64,000 nucleotides of DNA, taken from assembly GCF_026130605.1 (NCBI RefSeq), contig NZ_JANFAU010000008.1, positions 108,468 to 172,467 on the forward strand, read 5' to 3'. The position numbers were made by a program, and so were the translations under genes. The notes below the pieces were generated by a model that was given only the letters and a program-made list of their open reading frames with translations, had not been told where the DNA came from and did not search any database. How positions within the stretch are numbered: the first letter of the stretch is position 1; each line of letters opens with the position of its first letter. Below are positions 15,630-24,656 of this stretch, piece by piece. This DNA comes from Sphingomonas lycopersici. Its GTDB lineage: Bacteria > Pseudomonadota > Alphaproteobacteria > Sphingomonadales > Sphingomonadaceae.

Positions 15630-16837
15630 TCCGCGGCGTCCGTTTTCTTGTCGAGCCCCATCGCCGCGAGGATTTCGGGGCGGATATTCTCGGTGCCCTT
15701 CTGCTGGATATGCTGCGCGACCCGCGCGCCGACCGCCGCCTGCGCCTCGCCGATGAAGCGTGGCCGGTTGTCGCGCGCCCAGGCGAGCGAGGTATCGCGG
15801 TTGATGTTGAGATCCTGGAACTTGGGCATCACGTAGCGCGCGATCAGCTCGTAGGATTTCTTCTTGGCGTCCCATTCGGCCCAATTGGTGTCGAGCGTCA
15901 GGAACGCGCCGAACCCGCCCGATTGCTGCTGGAGCCGCTCGATCTGGCGAACCGCATCCTCGGGCGTCCCGACCACCGCCATGCCGTTGTCGACCAGGGC
16001 ATCGATCGGATCGCCCTCGGTCGGGGCGAGCGGCAGCGCGGCGACCTCGCGGAAATAATAGAGCCAGTCCTCGATCCCGAAGCGCACCTGCGCGCGCGCC
16101 TCCTCGCGCGTCGCGGCGACGTGCATCGGGCCGACCAGCCGCCAGCGGCCGCGGTCCATCGTCTTGCCGTTCTCGCGCGCGACATCTTCGGCGATCGCCC
16201 AATTGGAGGCGAGCGCGTTGAACCCGCCGGTCTGCGTCGCGCCGATCGACAGGATGCCGACCCCGTTGCGCCCCGCCGCCTGCGCGCCGGTCGGCGACAC
16301 CTGGCTCGCCACCGCAATCTCGACCGAGGGGCGGGTATAGGGCGTCATCTGCAACTTGGCTTCGGCGAGCTCGAACCAGTCGGTCTTGCGCGTCACCGTC
16401 TCGCCGCGCAGCAGCCGCACCAGCACGTCGAGCGCCTCGTCCATCCGGTCGCGCTGCTTCGCCACCGGGATGCCCATCATGAAGGCGTCGGAGGGCAAGG
16501 CCCCCGGCCCGACCCCGAACATCACCCGCCCGCGCGTCATGTGATCGAGCTGGTTGATGCGGTCCGCCAGCATCAGCGGGTGGTGATAGGGCAGCGACGA
16601 CACCCCGGTGCCGAGCCGGATGTTGCGCGTCCGCTCGGCGGCGAAGGCGATGAAGAGTTCGGGGCTGGCGATCAGCTCATAGCCGGCGGAATGATGCTCG
16701 CCGATCCACGCTTCGTCATAGCCGAGCTTGTCGAGATGGACGACCAGATCGAGATCGCGTTCGATCGCCTGAGTCGGATTCTCCCGCAACGGGTGGAACG
16801 GCGCGATGAACGTGCCGAATCGCAGCTTCTCGCCCAT
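15626..16837 (-). CDS. LLM-class flavin-dependent monooxygenase, LimB-like
   Basis: A 403-residue bacterial-luciferase-fold protein that would use reduced flavin and oxygen to oxidise a hydrocarbon. The N-terminal pattern RFGTFIAPFHPLRENPT, then GYDEAWIGEHHSAGYELIASPELF, and SSLPYHHPLMLADRINQLDHM closely follow the limonene 1,2-monooxygenase (LimB) group as I recall it. It is the first gene of the operon with alcohol dehydrogenase and P450. The start has AGGAGAG upstream. Terpene oxidation is a reasonable inference; many LimB-like proteins have other or unknown substrates. No regulator or transporter gene accompanies the operon. Confidence 0.88.
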   Translation of the reverse strand: MGEKLRFGTFIAPFHPLRENPTQAIERDLDLVVHLDKLGYDEAWIGEHHSAGYELIASPELFIAFAAERTRNIRLGTGVSSLPYHHPLMLADRINQLDHMTRGRVMFGVGPGALPSDAFMMGIPVAKQRDRMDEALDVLVRLLRGETVTRKTDWFELAEAKLQMTPYTRPSVEIAVASQVSPTGAQAAGRNGVGILSIGATQTGGFNALASNWAIAEDVARENGKTMDRGRWRLVGPMHVAATREEARAQVRFGIEDWLYYFREVAALPLAPTEGDPIDALVDNGMAVVGTPEDAVRQIERLQQQSGGFGAFLTLDTNWAEWDAKKKSYELIARYVMPKFQDLNINRDTSLAWARDNRPRFIGEAQAAVGARVAQHIQQKGTENIRPEILAAMGLDKKTDAAE

Positions 16838-16945
16838 GAAGCGTCTCTCCTTGCTACATAACTTTTGTTCTGCGACGCAGGCTATGGGAGAGTCGGGGCG
16901 GAATCCAGCTTATTCGTGCGGGCTAAATTGGAGGACGCAAACTCT

Positions 16946-17031
16946 CCCCGTTCGCCCTGAGCTTGTCGAAGGGTCGCCCTTCTTTGCGAGGAAGAAAGTG
17001 CAGGGCTTCGACAGGCTCAGCCCGAATGGGG
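16946..17031. repeat. Palindromic intergenic repeat, family B (copy 5)
   Basis: A full copy between the monooxygenase operon promoter and the end of ccmH. Together with copy 4 it brackets the P450 operon. Confidence 0.75.
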
Positions 17032-17041
17032 AGAGGTGGTT

Positions 17042-17458
17042 CTACTCGTTCGTTCTCCGCCGCCGCCGGAAGCTCGCGCGCGCGATCCACGCGCCCAATC
17101 CGAGCAGCACCAGCGGCGCCAGCCACAAGGGCAAGGTGACCGCCGAAAGCGGCGGATCGTAGGTGATATAATCGCCGTAGCGCGCGATCAGCCATTTGCG
17201 GATCTGCGCGGGCGTCTCCCCCGCGGCGATGCGCTGGCGGATCATCGCGCGCATGTCGCCCGCCATATCGGCGTCGCTGTCGGCGATCGACTGGCCCTGG
17301 CAGACGACGCAACGCACCGTTTCCATCAGCGCCTTGGCCTTCGCCTCCTGCGCGGCATCGGGCAATTGGGTATAGGCCAAGGCAGCGGGCGGCAGCCCCG
17401 AATCCGCCGCAGCCGGCGCGGCGCACAGCAACAGCGCGAGGAGCGCGGCACGCCTCAT
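17042..17458 (-). CDS. ccmH: Cytochrome c biogenesis protein CcmH
   Basis: Encodes 138 residues with a signal peptide (ALLALLLCAAPAAAD), the thiol-redox motif RCVVCQ (C50, C53) in the periplasmic domain and a C-terminal membrane helix (about 106-125) followed by a basic tail. It keeps apocytochrome c cysteines reduced before heme attachment. The start overlaps the ccmG stop (ATGA). In many relatives a ccmI gene follows; here the operon stops and a family B repeat begins 10 bp after the stop. Confidence 0.93.
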   Translation of the reverse strand: MRRAALLALLLCAAPAAADSGLPPAALAYTQLPDAAQEAKAKALMETVRCVVCQGQSIADSDADMAGDMRAMIRQRIAAGETPAQIRKWLIARYGDYITYDPPLSAVTLPLWLAPLVLLGLGAWIARASFRRRRRTNE

Positions 17459-17982
17459 CGCGCGGCGCGCCACGCCTGATAGATCGCGTCCACCTCGTCG
17501 GCCCGGATATCGCCGACATGCTGCTTCACGATCTTGCCCTGCCCGTCGATGATGAACGTCTCGGGCACCCCCGACGAGCCGAGCGAGAGCTGGACGCGGC
17601 TCACCTTGTCGTCGCCGATCGCGCGATAGGGATCGCCGTTGCGCGCGAGGAACGCGGTCACCGCCGACGGGGTATCGCGGATCGCGATCCCCTCGATCGG
17701 CACCCCCATTTCCTTGAGCCGCATCAGTTGCGGCGCTTCGGCGATGCACGGGATGCACCAGCTCGCGAAGATATTGATCAGCCGCGGCTGGCCGGCACGG
17801 AATTCGGCAGCGGCGACCCCCGGCTTGCCCGGAACGAGCGGCGGCAGCGCGAAATCGGGCACCGGCTGGCCGACCATCGCCGAATAGACAGTGCGATCGG
17901 CCGGCTTCATCAGCTCGCGCGCGGCGAACCCGAGCACGACCAGCAGCGCGAGCAGCGGCAGCCAGAGCAACCAGCGCCTCAT
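17455..17982 (-). CDS. ccmG: Periplasmic thiol:disulfide oxidoreductase of cytochrome c maturation
   Basis: A 175-residue DsbE/CcmG-type thioredoxin-fold protein. An N-terminal membrane anchor (LLWLPLLALLVVLGFAA) precedes the thioredoxin domain with active site ASWCIPC (C76, C79) and the cis-proline region SGVPETFIID. It reduces CcmH and apocytochrome c in the periplasm. It overlaps ccmF upstream and ccmH downstream by 4 bp each. ATG 17982 is supported by the ATGA overlap and the membrane anchor that follows. Confidence 0.93.
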   Translation of the reverse strand: MRRWLLWLPLLALLVVLGFAARELMKPADRTVYSAMVGQPVPDFALPPLVPGKPGVAAAEFRAGQPRLINIFASWCIPCIAEAPQLMRLKEMGVPIEGIAIRDTPSAVTAFLARNGDPYRAIGDDKVSRVQLSLGSSGVPETFIIDGQGKIVKQHVGDIRADEVDAIYQAWRAAR

Positions 17983-19916
17983 GCCCAGGCCGCCTCCATC
18001 GCACGCCGCGTCGCGCGACGCTCGCGCAGGATATGCCCGAGCATCGACAGCGCCCCGCCGATCGCGACCATCGCCCCGCCGAGCCAGATCAACGTCACCC
18101 ACGGCTTCCACCACAAGCGCAGCTGCCAGCGCCCGGCGTTATCGGGCTGGCCGAGCACGGTGTAGAGCTGGCCGTCGAGCGTCGTCGCGATCGCGCTCTC
18201 GCTGGTGTTGGTGACGGGGTTGGCGAAGAAGCGCGATTGCGGGCGGAGATAGAAGGTCGCGCCATCCTCGCCGCGCTGGACCGCGAGCCGCGCCTCAAGC
18301 GCCGACCAATTGGCGCCGAGCACCGGATTCACCCCTTCGAAGGTGACGCTGAACGGGCCGACCTGCACCGGCTCGCCGACCCGCGCGGCGACCAGCCGCT
18401 CCTCGGTCCAGGTGGTCGAGGCGGCCATGCCGGCCAGCGTCACCGCGATGCCGAGATGCGCGACGACCATCCCGTAGAGGAACAGCGGCGCGCGGCGCAG
18501 ATCGCGCTTCCACAAGGGCGCGACGCTCGCCACCGCCAGCCCCGCCGCGAGCGCCAGCCCGGCGAGCGACAAGGCGCCGACCGGCTTGGACGACAGCACG
18601 AACACCCCGGCGCCCGCGAACAAAGTCGCGGCGATCGGCAGCATCAGCCGTTCGAGCACCGCCTGCATATCGTCGCGGCGCCAGCGCAGCAGCGGCCCGG
18701 CGGCCATCACCGCGACCAGCACCAGCGCGATCGGCCCCGCGGTGCCATCGAAGAACGGCGGCCCGACCGACAATTGCGTCCCCATCGCCGCCGCGACGAT
18801 CGGGTAGAAGGTGCCGATCAGCACCAGCCCGAGGATCACCGAGAGCAACAGGTTGTTGATCACCAGCCCGCCCTCGCGGCTGAGGAATTCGAAGGTGTTG
18901 CCCGCCCGCACCGTGCCGACGCGCAACGCGAACAGCGCGAGCGCGCCGCCGATATAGATCGCCAGCAAGGCAAGGATGAACGCCCCGCGCTCGGGATCGA
19001 CCGCAAAGGCGTGGACGCTGGTGAGAATGCCCGAACGGACGAGGAAGGTGCCGATCATCGACATCGAGAAAGCGACCACCGCGAGCATCACCGTCCAGGC
19101 GCGCAGGCCGTCGCGCGTCGCGAGCACGGTGACCGAATGGAGCAGCGCGGTCGCGGCGAGCCACGGCATCAGCGAGGCATTCTCCACCGGGTCCCAGAAC
19201 CACCAGCCGCCCCAGCCGAGCTCATAATAGGCCCAATAGCTGCCCGCGGTGATGCCGAGCGTCAGGAAGATCCACGCCCCCAGCACCCACGGCCGCATCG
19301 CGCGCGCGAAGGCCGGGCCGACGTCGCGCGTCACCAGGGCGCCGATCGCGAAGGAGAAAGCAACCGACAGGCCGACATAGCCGATGTAGAGCGTCGGCGG
19401 GTGGAAGGCGAGGCCGGGGTCCTGCAGCAACGGGTTGAGCCCCGCCCCGTCGGGCGGCGCAGGATCGGCGCGGCCGAACGGGTTGGAGGCGAACAGCAGG
19501 AAGGCGTAGAAGCCGAGCGCGATCGCGGCCTGCCCACCGAGCGTGGCGATCAAGGTGCGTTCGTCGAGTCGCCGCTCGAACAGCGCCACCGCACCCCCGG
19601 CGAGCCCGAGGATCGTGACCCACAAGAGCATCGAGCCTTCGTGATTGCCCCAGGCGCCGGCGAATTTGTACAGCATCGGCTTGGCCGAATGGCTGTTCTC
19701 AGCCACCAGCGCGACCGACATGTCGGAGGCGCAGAACACCGCGATCAACGCGCCCATCGCGATCAGCGCCATGATCCCCTGCACGATCGCCACCGGGCGG
19801 ACCGCGCCGAGCAGGGTCGCCTCGCCGCGCTTCACCGCAAGCCCCGCGAGCAGCAATTGCAGCCCGGCGAGCGCGGCGGCGAGCCATAAAGCGGCGAGGC
19901 CGGCTTCGGCGGTCAC
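17979..19916 (-). CDS. ccmF: Cytochrome c heme lyase subunit CcmF
   Basis: A 645-residue polytopic membrane protein of the heme ligation complex. It carries the tryptophan-rich WWD segment WGGWWFWDPVENASLMPW (235-252) and conserved histidines such as those in ENSHSAKP and NHEGSMLLW, which handle heme. It starts with GTG at 19916, where the first hydrophobic stretch aligns with other CcmF proteins. A 20-codon frame (19975-19913) ends in a GTGA overlap with this start and could be a leader or the remnant of a lost upstream gene. Neither ccmE nor ccmABC lies upstream; a family C repeat is found instead. Confidence 0.93.
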   Translation of the reverse strand: MTAEAGLAALWLAAALAGLQLLLAGLAVKRGEATLLGAVRPVAIVQGIMALIAMGALIAVFCASDMSVALVAENSHSAKPMLYKFAGAWGNHEGSMLLWVTILGLAGGAVALFERRLDERTLIATLGGQAAIALGFYAFLLFASNPFGRADPAPPDGAGLNPLLQDPGLAFHPPTLYIGYVGLSVAFSFAIGALVTRDVGPAFARAMRPWVLGAWIFLTLGITAGSYWAYYELGWGGWWFWDPVENASLMPWLAATALLHSVTVLATRDGLRAWTVMLAVVAFSMSMIGTFLVRSGILTSVHAFAVDPERGAFILALLAIYIGGALALFALRVGTVRAGNTFEFLSREGGLVINNLLLSVILGLVLIGTFYPIVAAAMGTQLSVGPPFFDGTAGPIALVLVAVMAAGPLLRWRRDDMQAVLERLMLPIAATLFAGAGVFVLSSKPVGALSLAGLALAAGLAVASVAPLWKRDLRRAPLFLYGMVVAHLGIAVTLAGMAASTTWTEERLVAARVGEPVQVGPFSVTFEGVNPVLGANWSALEARLAVQRGEDGATFYLRPQSRFFANPVTNTSESAIATTLDGQLYTVLGQPDNAGRWQLRLWWKPWVTLIWLGGAMVAIGGALSMLGHILRERRATRRAMEAAWA

Positions 19917-20049
19917 GCGCGGTCGCTCCGCACGGGTGCGGCGGACATCATGGGGCGTTGACGATCAGGACGCATCGGTCGCCGCTCTTGCGGCACGATG
20001 CCTCGCGACACAAGCCGCCAATCTTCATCCGCCGCCTTCGCCTCTTATC

Positions 20050-20133
20050 CGTCATGCCGGGCTTGACCCGGCATCCAGAGCCACAAAGGACACCGCCTGA
20101 GACTCTGGATGCCGGGTCAAGCCCGGCATGACG
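20050..20133. repeat. Palindromic intergenic repeat, family C (copy 1)
   Basis: Arms CGTCATGCCGGGCTTGACCC and its complement form a stem of over 30 bp with a small loop. Relatives are at 28037-28117 and 33814-33897. Confidence 0.75.
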
Positions 20134-20167
20134 ATGTATAATAGCCCGGGGCCACCCTCTCTCAATT

Positions 20168-20217
20168 GTGCTCCCGCGAAGGCGTTACCCCCGATGGGCT
20201 CCCGCCTTCGCGGGGAC
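20168..20217. repeat. Palindromic intergenic repeat, family D (short form)
   Basis: GCTCCCGCGAAGGCG faces CTCCCGCCTTCGCGGGG, just beyond the stop of the secreted protein gene. With the family C copy it fills most of the 311-bp gap between ccmF and that gene; nothing else is recognised there. Confidence 0.6.
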
Positions 20218-20227
20218 GCAAGCGGCC

Positions 20228-20713
20228 TCAATCCTGCGGCGGCGGATTCGTGCCCTCTTGCTGCGCGCGCTTGATCGCCTGCCGCTCGAGATACCATTGC
20301 CGCGCATTCATCTGCGCGCAGCCGCTCTGCCCGCCCGTGCCGACCGCCGAACAGGTATTGGGCAAGCCGCCCGCGGTGCGGCCCACCTCATCCTGTTGCT
20401 GGGCGCGGTTGACCCAGCTCTGGTTCTTCGCCGGCACTTCGGGCGGGCGGCGCAATTCCTTGGGGACGCGATATTGTTCGTTGGGGTCGATGCGATTGCA
20501 CACCACCACCTCGGTCGAGGTCGACGGCGGGCATTTCTCGGTGCCGCTCAACGTCACGCTGCGAATCCGCTTCGGCGGCTGCCCGGTTTCGGCCTGCGCC
20601 TCCTGATGCACCGTCTCCGCCGGCGCCTTGGCGGGCGCGGGCTGGCTTGCCTGCGCCGCAAGCGCCGCGGCCGGCAGCACGGCGAGGGCGACGGTGATCA
20701 GGGGACGTAACAT
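20228..20713 (-). CDS. Secreted protein of unknown function
   Basis: Encodes 161 residues with a signal peptide (LITVALAVLPAAALA, cleavage near AQAS). The mature protein has a proline/alanine-rich stretch, then EKCPPSTSTEVVVCNR and EQYRVPKELRRPPE, and two further cysteines (NTCSAVGTGGQSGC), so one or two periplasmic disulfides are likely. The pattern of CP-x-EVVVC followed by YRVPKELR recurs in sphingomonad proteins I have seen annotated only as hypothetical. It is divergent from the trp operon. No catalytic motif is visible. Confidence 0.75.
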   Translation of the reverse strand: MLRPLITVALAVLPAAALAAQASQPAPAKAPAETVHQEAQAETGQPPKRIRSVTLSGTEKCPPSTSTEVVVCNRIDPNEQYRVPKELRRPPEVPAKNQSWVNRAQQQDEVGRTAGGLPNTCSAVGTGGQSGCAQMNARQWYLERQAIKRAQQEGTNPPPQD

Positions 20714-20848
20714 GCGAGACTCCTGTTATATCCTAACGTCCCCTGCGGGGCTTGTATCCCGGCCGAACGTAGCCTTCGGATTACCCGATGTTTCGTTGCA
20801 GCAACAGTCGTTGCCGTAACTGACTTTGCCCCCTAAGGCGGCGCTGTA

Positions 20849-21415
20849 ATGATCCTTGTCGTCGACAATTACGACAGCTTCACCTGGAACCTGGTCCATT
20901 ATCTGATGGAGCTGGGCGCCGAGGTGCGCGTGGTGCGTAACGACGCGCTGACCGCCGCCGAGGCACTGGCGAGCAACGCCACCGGCTTCCTGATCTCGCC
21001 TGGCCCGTGCACCCCGAACGAGGCGGGGATCAGCCTCGATCTCGTCGCCGCCTGCGCCGAGGCGCGCCGCCCGCTGCTCGGCGTGTGCCTGGGGCACCAG
21101 TCGATCGGCCAGCATTTCGGCGGACATGTCGTGCGCGGCGGGCTGATGCACGGCAAGACCAGCCCGGTCACCCACGACGGCACCGGAATATTCGCCGGGC
21201 TGCCCTCGCCATTCACCGCGACGCGCTATCACTCACTGATCGTCGAGGACGTGCCCGATACGTTGCTGGTCAACGCCACTGCGCCCGACGGATCGGTGAT
21301 GGGATTGCGCCACCGCGAACTGCCGATCCACGGCGTGCAATTCCACCCGGAAAGCATCGCCACCGAACATGGCCACGCGCTGCTCGCCAATTTCCTGAAG
21401 ACGACCGGGGCATGA
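20849..21415 (+). CDS. trpG: Anthranilate synthase component II (glutamine amidotransferase)
   Basis: Encodes 188 residues. The class I amidotransferase triad is visible: nucleophile in GVCLGHQ (C80) and HPE near the end (H166, E168). It supplies ammonia from glutamine to the chorismate-binding subunit for tryptophan (and possibly folate) synthesis. The start region [15 protein letters not shown] is canonical. trpE is not adjacent in this window. The stop overlaps trpD (ATGA), making trpG the first gene of trpG-trpD-trpC-moaC. No Trp-codon leader peptide was recognised upstream. Confidence 0.95.
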   Translation: MILVVDNYDSFTWNLVHYLMELGAEVRVVRNDALTAAEALASNATGFLISPGPCTPNEAGISLDLVAACAEARRPLLGVCLGHQSIGQHFGGHVVRGGLMHGKTSPVTHDGTGIFAGLPSPFTATRYHSLIVEDVPDTLLVNATAPDGSVMGLRHRELPIHGVQFHPESIATEHGHALLANFLKTTGA

Positions 21416-22401
21416 CCGATTTCGGCCCGCTGCCCGATCCCGCCGCGCCGCTCGATCGCGCCGGTGCCGCGCAGGCCTTTGCCGATATCCTCGACGGCGG
21501 CGCCAGCGACGAAGCGATCGCGCATTTCCTGATCGCGCTGAGCGACCGCGGCGAAACCGAGATCGAGATCGCCGAGGCGGCACGCGCGCTACGCGAACGA
21601 CTGATCCCGATCGACGCCCCCGCGCATGCGATCGACGTCTGCGGCACCGGCGGCGACGGGCATCACACGCTCAACGTCTCCACCGCGGTCAGCCTCGTCG
21701 TCGCAGCGTGCGGCGTCCCGGTCGCCAAGCACGGCAACCGCGCCGCTTCGTCCAAGGCCGGCGCGGCGGACACGCTCGAGGCGCTCGGGCTCGATATGGA
21801 TCGCGCCGGGGCGTGCGCCGAGGAGACGCTCGCCGAGCTCGGCATCTGCTTCCTGTTCGCCGCGAATCACCACCCGGCGATGAAGCGGATCACCCCGATC
21901 CGCCGCCACATCGGCAAGCGCACGATCTTCAACCTGATGGGGCCGCTCGCCAATCCGGCGCGGGTCGGCCGCCAGCTGATCGGCATCGCCCGCCCTGACT
22001 ACGCCCCGGTCTATGCCGCCGCGCTGGCCGAGCTGGGCGCGGAGGCGGCGCTGGTCGTCTCGGGCGAGGAAGGGCTCGACGAAGTGTCCGGCGCCGGGCC
22101 GACGATCGCGGTATCGGTCGGCGCGGTCGCGCTGCCCGATCGCATCACCCCGGAGGACGCCGGGCTGCCGCGTCACCCGATCGCGGCGATCCACGGCGGC
22201 GACCCCGACTATAACGCCGCTGCCCTGCGCCGATTGCTCGGCGGCGAGCGCGGCGCCTATCGCGACGCGGTGCTGCTCAATGCCGCCGCCGCGCTGGCGC
22301 TCGACGGCGCGACGCTGCCCGCGGGTGTGGCGCGCGCGGCGGAAGCGATCGATTCAGGCGCCGCCAATGCGCTGCTCGACCGCTGGATCGCCTGGGCATG
22401 A
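21412..22401 (+). CDS. trpD: Anthranilate phosphoribosyltransferase
   Basis: A 329-residue enzyme that transfers phosphoribose from PRPP to anthranilate, the second step of tryptophan synthesis. Signatures are CGTGGDG (77-83, PRPP binding), [12 protein letters not shown] (106-117) and [10 protein letters not shown]. Length is normal. ATG 21412 overlaps the trpG stop and the stop overlaps trpC, both by 4 bp, so translation is likely coupled. A longer frame extends upstream within trpG but is not a real start. Confidence 0.96.
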   Translation: MTDFGPLPDPAAPLDRAGAAQAFADILDGGASDEAIAHFLIALSDRGETEIEIAEAARALRERLIPIDAPAHAIDVCGTGGDGHHTLNVSTAVSLVVAACGVPVAKHGNRAASSKAGAADTLEALGLDMDRAGACAEETLAELGICFLFAANHHPAMKRITPIRRHIGKRTIFNLMGPLANPARVGRQLIGIARPDYAPVYAAALAELGAEAALVVSGEEGLDEVSGAGPTIAVSVGAVALPDRITPEDAGLPRHPIAAIHGGDPDYNAAALRRLLGGERGAYRDAVLLNAAAALALDGATLPAGVARAAEAIDSGAANALLDRWIAWA

Positions 22402-23177
22402 GCAACGTTCTCGACCGGATCCTCGCCACCAAGCGCGACGAGGTGCGCAGCCGCAGCGCTAAGGCGTCGTTCGGCGATCTCGATGCGCGCGCGGGCGAGC
22501 AGACCGCCCCGCGCGGGTTCCGCGCCGCGCTCGATCGCGCGCCGGGTTACGGCCTCGTCGCCGAGATCAAGAAAGCGAGCCCCTCGAAGGGGCTGATCCG
22601 CGCCGATTTCGATCCTCCGACGCATGCCCGCGCCTATCAGGCCGGCGGGGCAGCGTGCCTCTCGGTGCTGACCGACGCGCATTATTTCCAGGGCAGCGAG
22701 GCCTATCTGGTCGCGGCGCGCGCGGCGTGCGACCTGCCGGTGCTGCGCAAGGATTTCATGGTCGACCCGTGGCAGGCGGCGGAAGCGCGCGCGATCGGCG
22801 CCGATGCGATCCTGCTGATCATGGCGGCGCTCGACGATGTGGCGCTGGCCGAGATCGAAGCGGCGGCGATCGAGCGCGGGATGGACGTGCTGGTCGAAGT
22901 CCATGACGCCGACGAGCTGGAGCGCGCGCTCAAGCTCAAGTCGCGACTGATCGGCGTCAACAACCGCGACCTGCGCGATTTCACGGTCGATTTCGCGCGG
23001 ACCTACGAACTGGTCGGCCGCGCGCCGGCGGGCTGCACCTTCGTCGCGGAGAGCGGGCTCACCACCCGCGGCGATCTCGATGCGATGGCCGCGCATGGCG
23101 TGCGCTGTTTCCTGATCGGCGAATCGCTGATGCGCCAGCCCGATGTCGAGGCGGCGACGCGGGCGCTGATCGGATGA
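22398..23177 (+). CDS. trpC: Indole-3-glycerol-phosphate synthase
   Basis: A 259-residue TIM-barrel enzyme closing the indole ring from carboxyphenylaminodeoxyribulose phosphate. It shows [11 protein letters not shown] (55-65, catalytic lysine region), [25 protein letters not shown] and the C-terminal phosphate loop FLIGESLMR. It is a single-function protein without the fused TrpF of enterics. It overlaps trpD and moaC by 4 bp each. Confidence 0.96.
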   Translation: MSNVLDRILATKRDEVRSRSAKASFGDLDARAGEQTAPRGFRAALDRAPGYGLVAEIKKASPSKGLIRADFDPPTHARAYQAGGAACLSVLTDAHYFQGSEAYLVAARAACDLPVLRKDFMVDPWQAAEARAIGADAILLIMAALDDVALAEIEAAAIERGMDVLVEVHDADELERALKLKSRLIGVNNRDLRDFTVDFARTYELVGRAPAGCTFVAESGLTTRGDLDAMAAHGVRCFLIGESLMRQPDVEAATRALIG

Positions 23178-23656
23178 CGCGGCTCACGCATATCGACGAT
23201 GCCGGCGCGGCGCATATGGTCGATGTGGGCGACAAGCAAGTAACGCGGCGCGAGGCGGTGGCGACCGGCCGCATCCTGATGTCCCCCGAAACCGTCGCCG
23301 CGATCCGCGACGGCGCCGCGCTCAAGGGCGATGTGCTCGCGGTGGCGCGGGTTGCGGGGATCATGGCGGCCAAGCGGACGAGCGAGCTGATCCCCTTGTG
23401 CCACCCGCTCCCCCTCACCCGCGTGTCGCTCGATCTGACGGTCGGCGCGGATCATGTCGAAGCCACCGCGACCGCGGCGACCGACGGCAAGACCGGGGTG
23501 GAGATGGAAGCGCTGACTTCGGTCTCGGTCGCTCTGCTGACAATCTACGACATGACCAAGGCGCTCGACCGCGCGATGCGGATCGACGGCGTTCGGTTGC
23601 TCGCCAAGAGCGGCGGGCGATCGGGGGATTGGCGGGCGGAGACCGGCGACGCCTGA
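23174..23656 (+). CDS. moaC: Cyclic pyranopterin monophosphate synthase
   Basis: A 160-residue enzyme acting early in molybdenum cofactor synthesis, converting the cyclic GTP-derived intermediate made by MoaA. Motifs are [11 protein letters not shown] (71-81), [14 protein letters not shown] and YDMTKALD with the conserved lysine. It ends the trp transcription unit with a 4-bp overlap. In many alphaproteobacteria moeA and lexA follow; here the unit stops and a 190-bp AT-richer gap leads to an unrelated exported protein. Confidence 0.95.
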   Translation: MTRLTHIDDAGAAHMVDVGDKQVTRREAVATGRILMSPETVAAIRDGAALKGDVLAVARVAGIMAAKRTSELIPLCHPLPLTRVSLDLTVGADHVEATATAATDGKTGVEMEALTSVSVALLTIYDMTKALDRAMRIDGVRLLAKSGGRSGDWRAETGDA

Positions 23657-23852
23657 ATCGGGCGATGCGCGGATCGGAAAATGCGGGACTGTCAAGCGAC
23701 TGAGACAAAGCAAATGTCTCAATGCTGGATTCCGTAAACGATCCGTTACTTAGTTTACAACCTTTTACGCCGTACTATTCGCACCTTGTGATTTATATCG
23801 TCCCCAACGGTGCCGCATTATTCCCTCACGGCACATTATCGGGGTGATGGAA

Positions 23853-24605
23853 ATGAAGAATTTTGCGATGGCCGCGCTTGCGGCGATGATCTTGCCTACG
23901 CCTGCATTCGCCGCCGTAGAACTTATCAAGAATGGCTCGTTCGAGAATAACACGGTTTCGGACGGCACAAAGCAGTGGATATTCTATGCTGGCCTCGCCG
24001 ACTGGTCTTATCAAAATCGGATCGACCAGTACAATTTTCAGCACAACTTGACATTTATTGCCACGCCCGGCACGGCCGACGTCCAGACCGGCAGTGGTTT
24101 AACCGTTTACGGTCCGTTCCCGAAGACGAGCCCCGACGGCGGCGACTTCATCCTCGCCGACGCCGATACCGATTTCAACGGAACGCTATATCAGACGGTG
24201 AAAGGTCTGACGGTCGGCGAGAAATATACGCTCACTTTCTGGCAGGCCGCCGGCCAGCAGATCGATCGCGTCGGGCCGACCACCGAACAGTGGAAAGTAT
24301 CGTTCGGGAACGACGTCCAATATTCGGACAAATTCCTGCTCGCGGAGGGTGCGGTCGGCGATTGGCAAAAGCAGTCGATGACCTTCGTCGCATCGGCAAC
24401 GTCGCAGGTGCTGACATTCCTCGCGGAGGGCACGCCCAACGGCCAGCCGCCGATCGCGATGCTCGATGGCGTGTCGCTCAAAGCCTATGAGGCGCCGGTC
24501 GGCGCGGTGCCGGAGCCGAGCACCTGGGCGATGATGATCATGGGGTTCGGCGCCGTCGCCGGCGTGATGCGCCGCCGCCCGCGCCGGGCCGAAGCGGCGA
24601 AATAA
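23853..24605 (+). CDS. PEPxxWA-type C-terminal-sorting exported protein
   Basis: About 250 residues with a signal peptide (MAALAAMILPTPAFA), a beta-rich middle that starts with ELIKNGSFENN (a carbohydrate-binding-like/DUF642-like pattern) and a C-terminal tripartite sorting signal: VPEPSTWAMMIMGFG, hydrophobic helix, then RRRPRR. This is the PEPxxWA variant of PEP-CTERM found in sphingomonads; such proteins are processed by an exosortase and are often linked to extracellular polysaccharide. No exosortase gene is in the window. ATG 23853 has GGGG 8 nt upstream; ATG 23847 and GTG 23844 are alternatives. The 5' part and upstream region are less GC-rich than the neighbours. Confidence 0.85.
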   Translation: MKNFAMAALAAMILPTPAFAAVELIKNGSFENNTVSDGTKQWIFYAGLADWSYQNRIDQYNFQHNLTFIATPGTADVQTGSGLTVYGPFPKTSPDGGDFILADADTDFNGTLYQTVKGLTVGEKYTLTFWQAAGQQIDRVGPTTEQWKVSFGNDVQYSDKFLLAEGAVGDWQKQSMTFVASATSQVLTFLAEGTPNGQPPIAMLDGVSLKAYEAPVGAVPEPSTWAMMIMGFGAVAGVMRRRPRRAEAAK

Positions 24606-24620
24606 GGGAATACAAGCACT

Positions 24621-24650
24621 CCGTCGTCCCAGCGAAAGCTGGGATGACGG
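24621..24650. terminator. Bidirectional hairpin between convergent genes (family F)
   Basis: CGTCGTCCCAGC-GAAA-GCTGGGATGACGG forms a 12-bp stem with one wobble or mismatch, between the converging PEPxxWA gene and bcp. It probably ends both transcripts. A relative is at 35374-35402. Confidence 0.6.
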
Positions 24651-24656
24651 GGCGCC

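Noticed and set aside
18033..19889. Open frame of 618 codons antisense to ccmF
   Set aside because: Same antisense effect; no signal, helices or motifs, while ccmF is unambiguous.
21007..21411. Upstream extension of the trpD frame
   Set aside because: Lies wholly inside trpG in another frame; the ATGA overlap at 21412 marks the real start.
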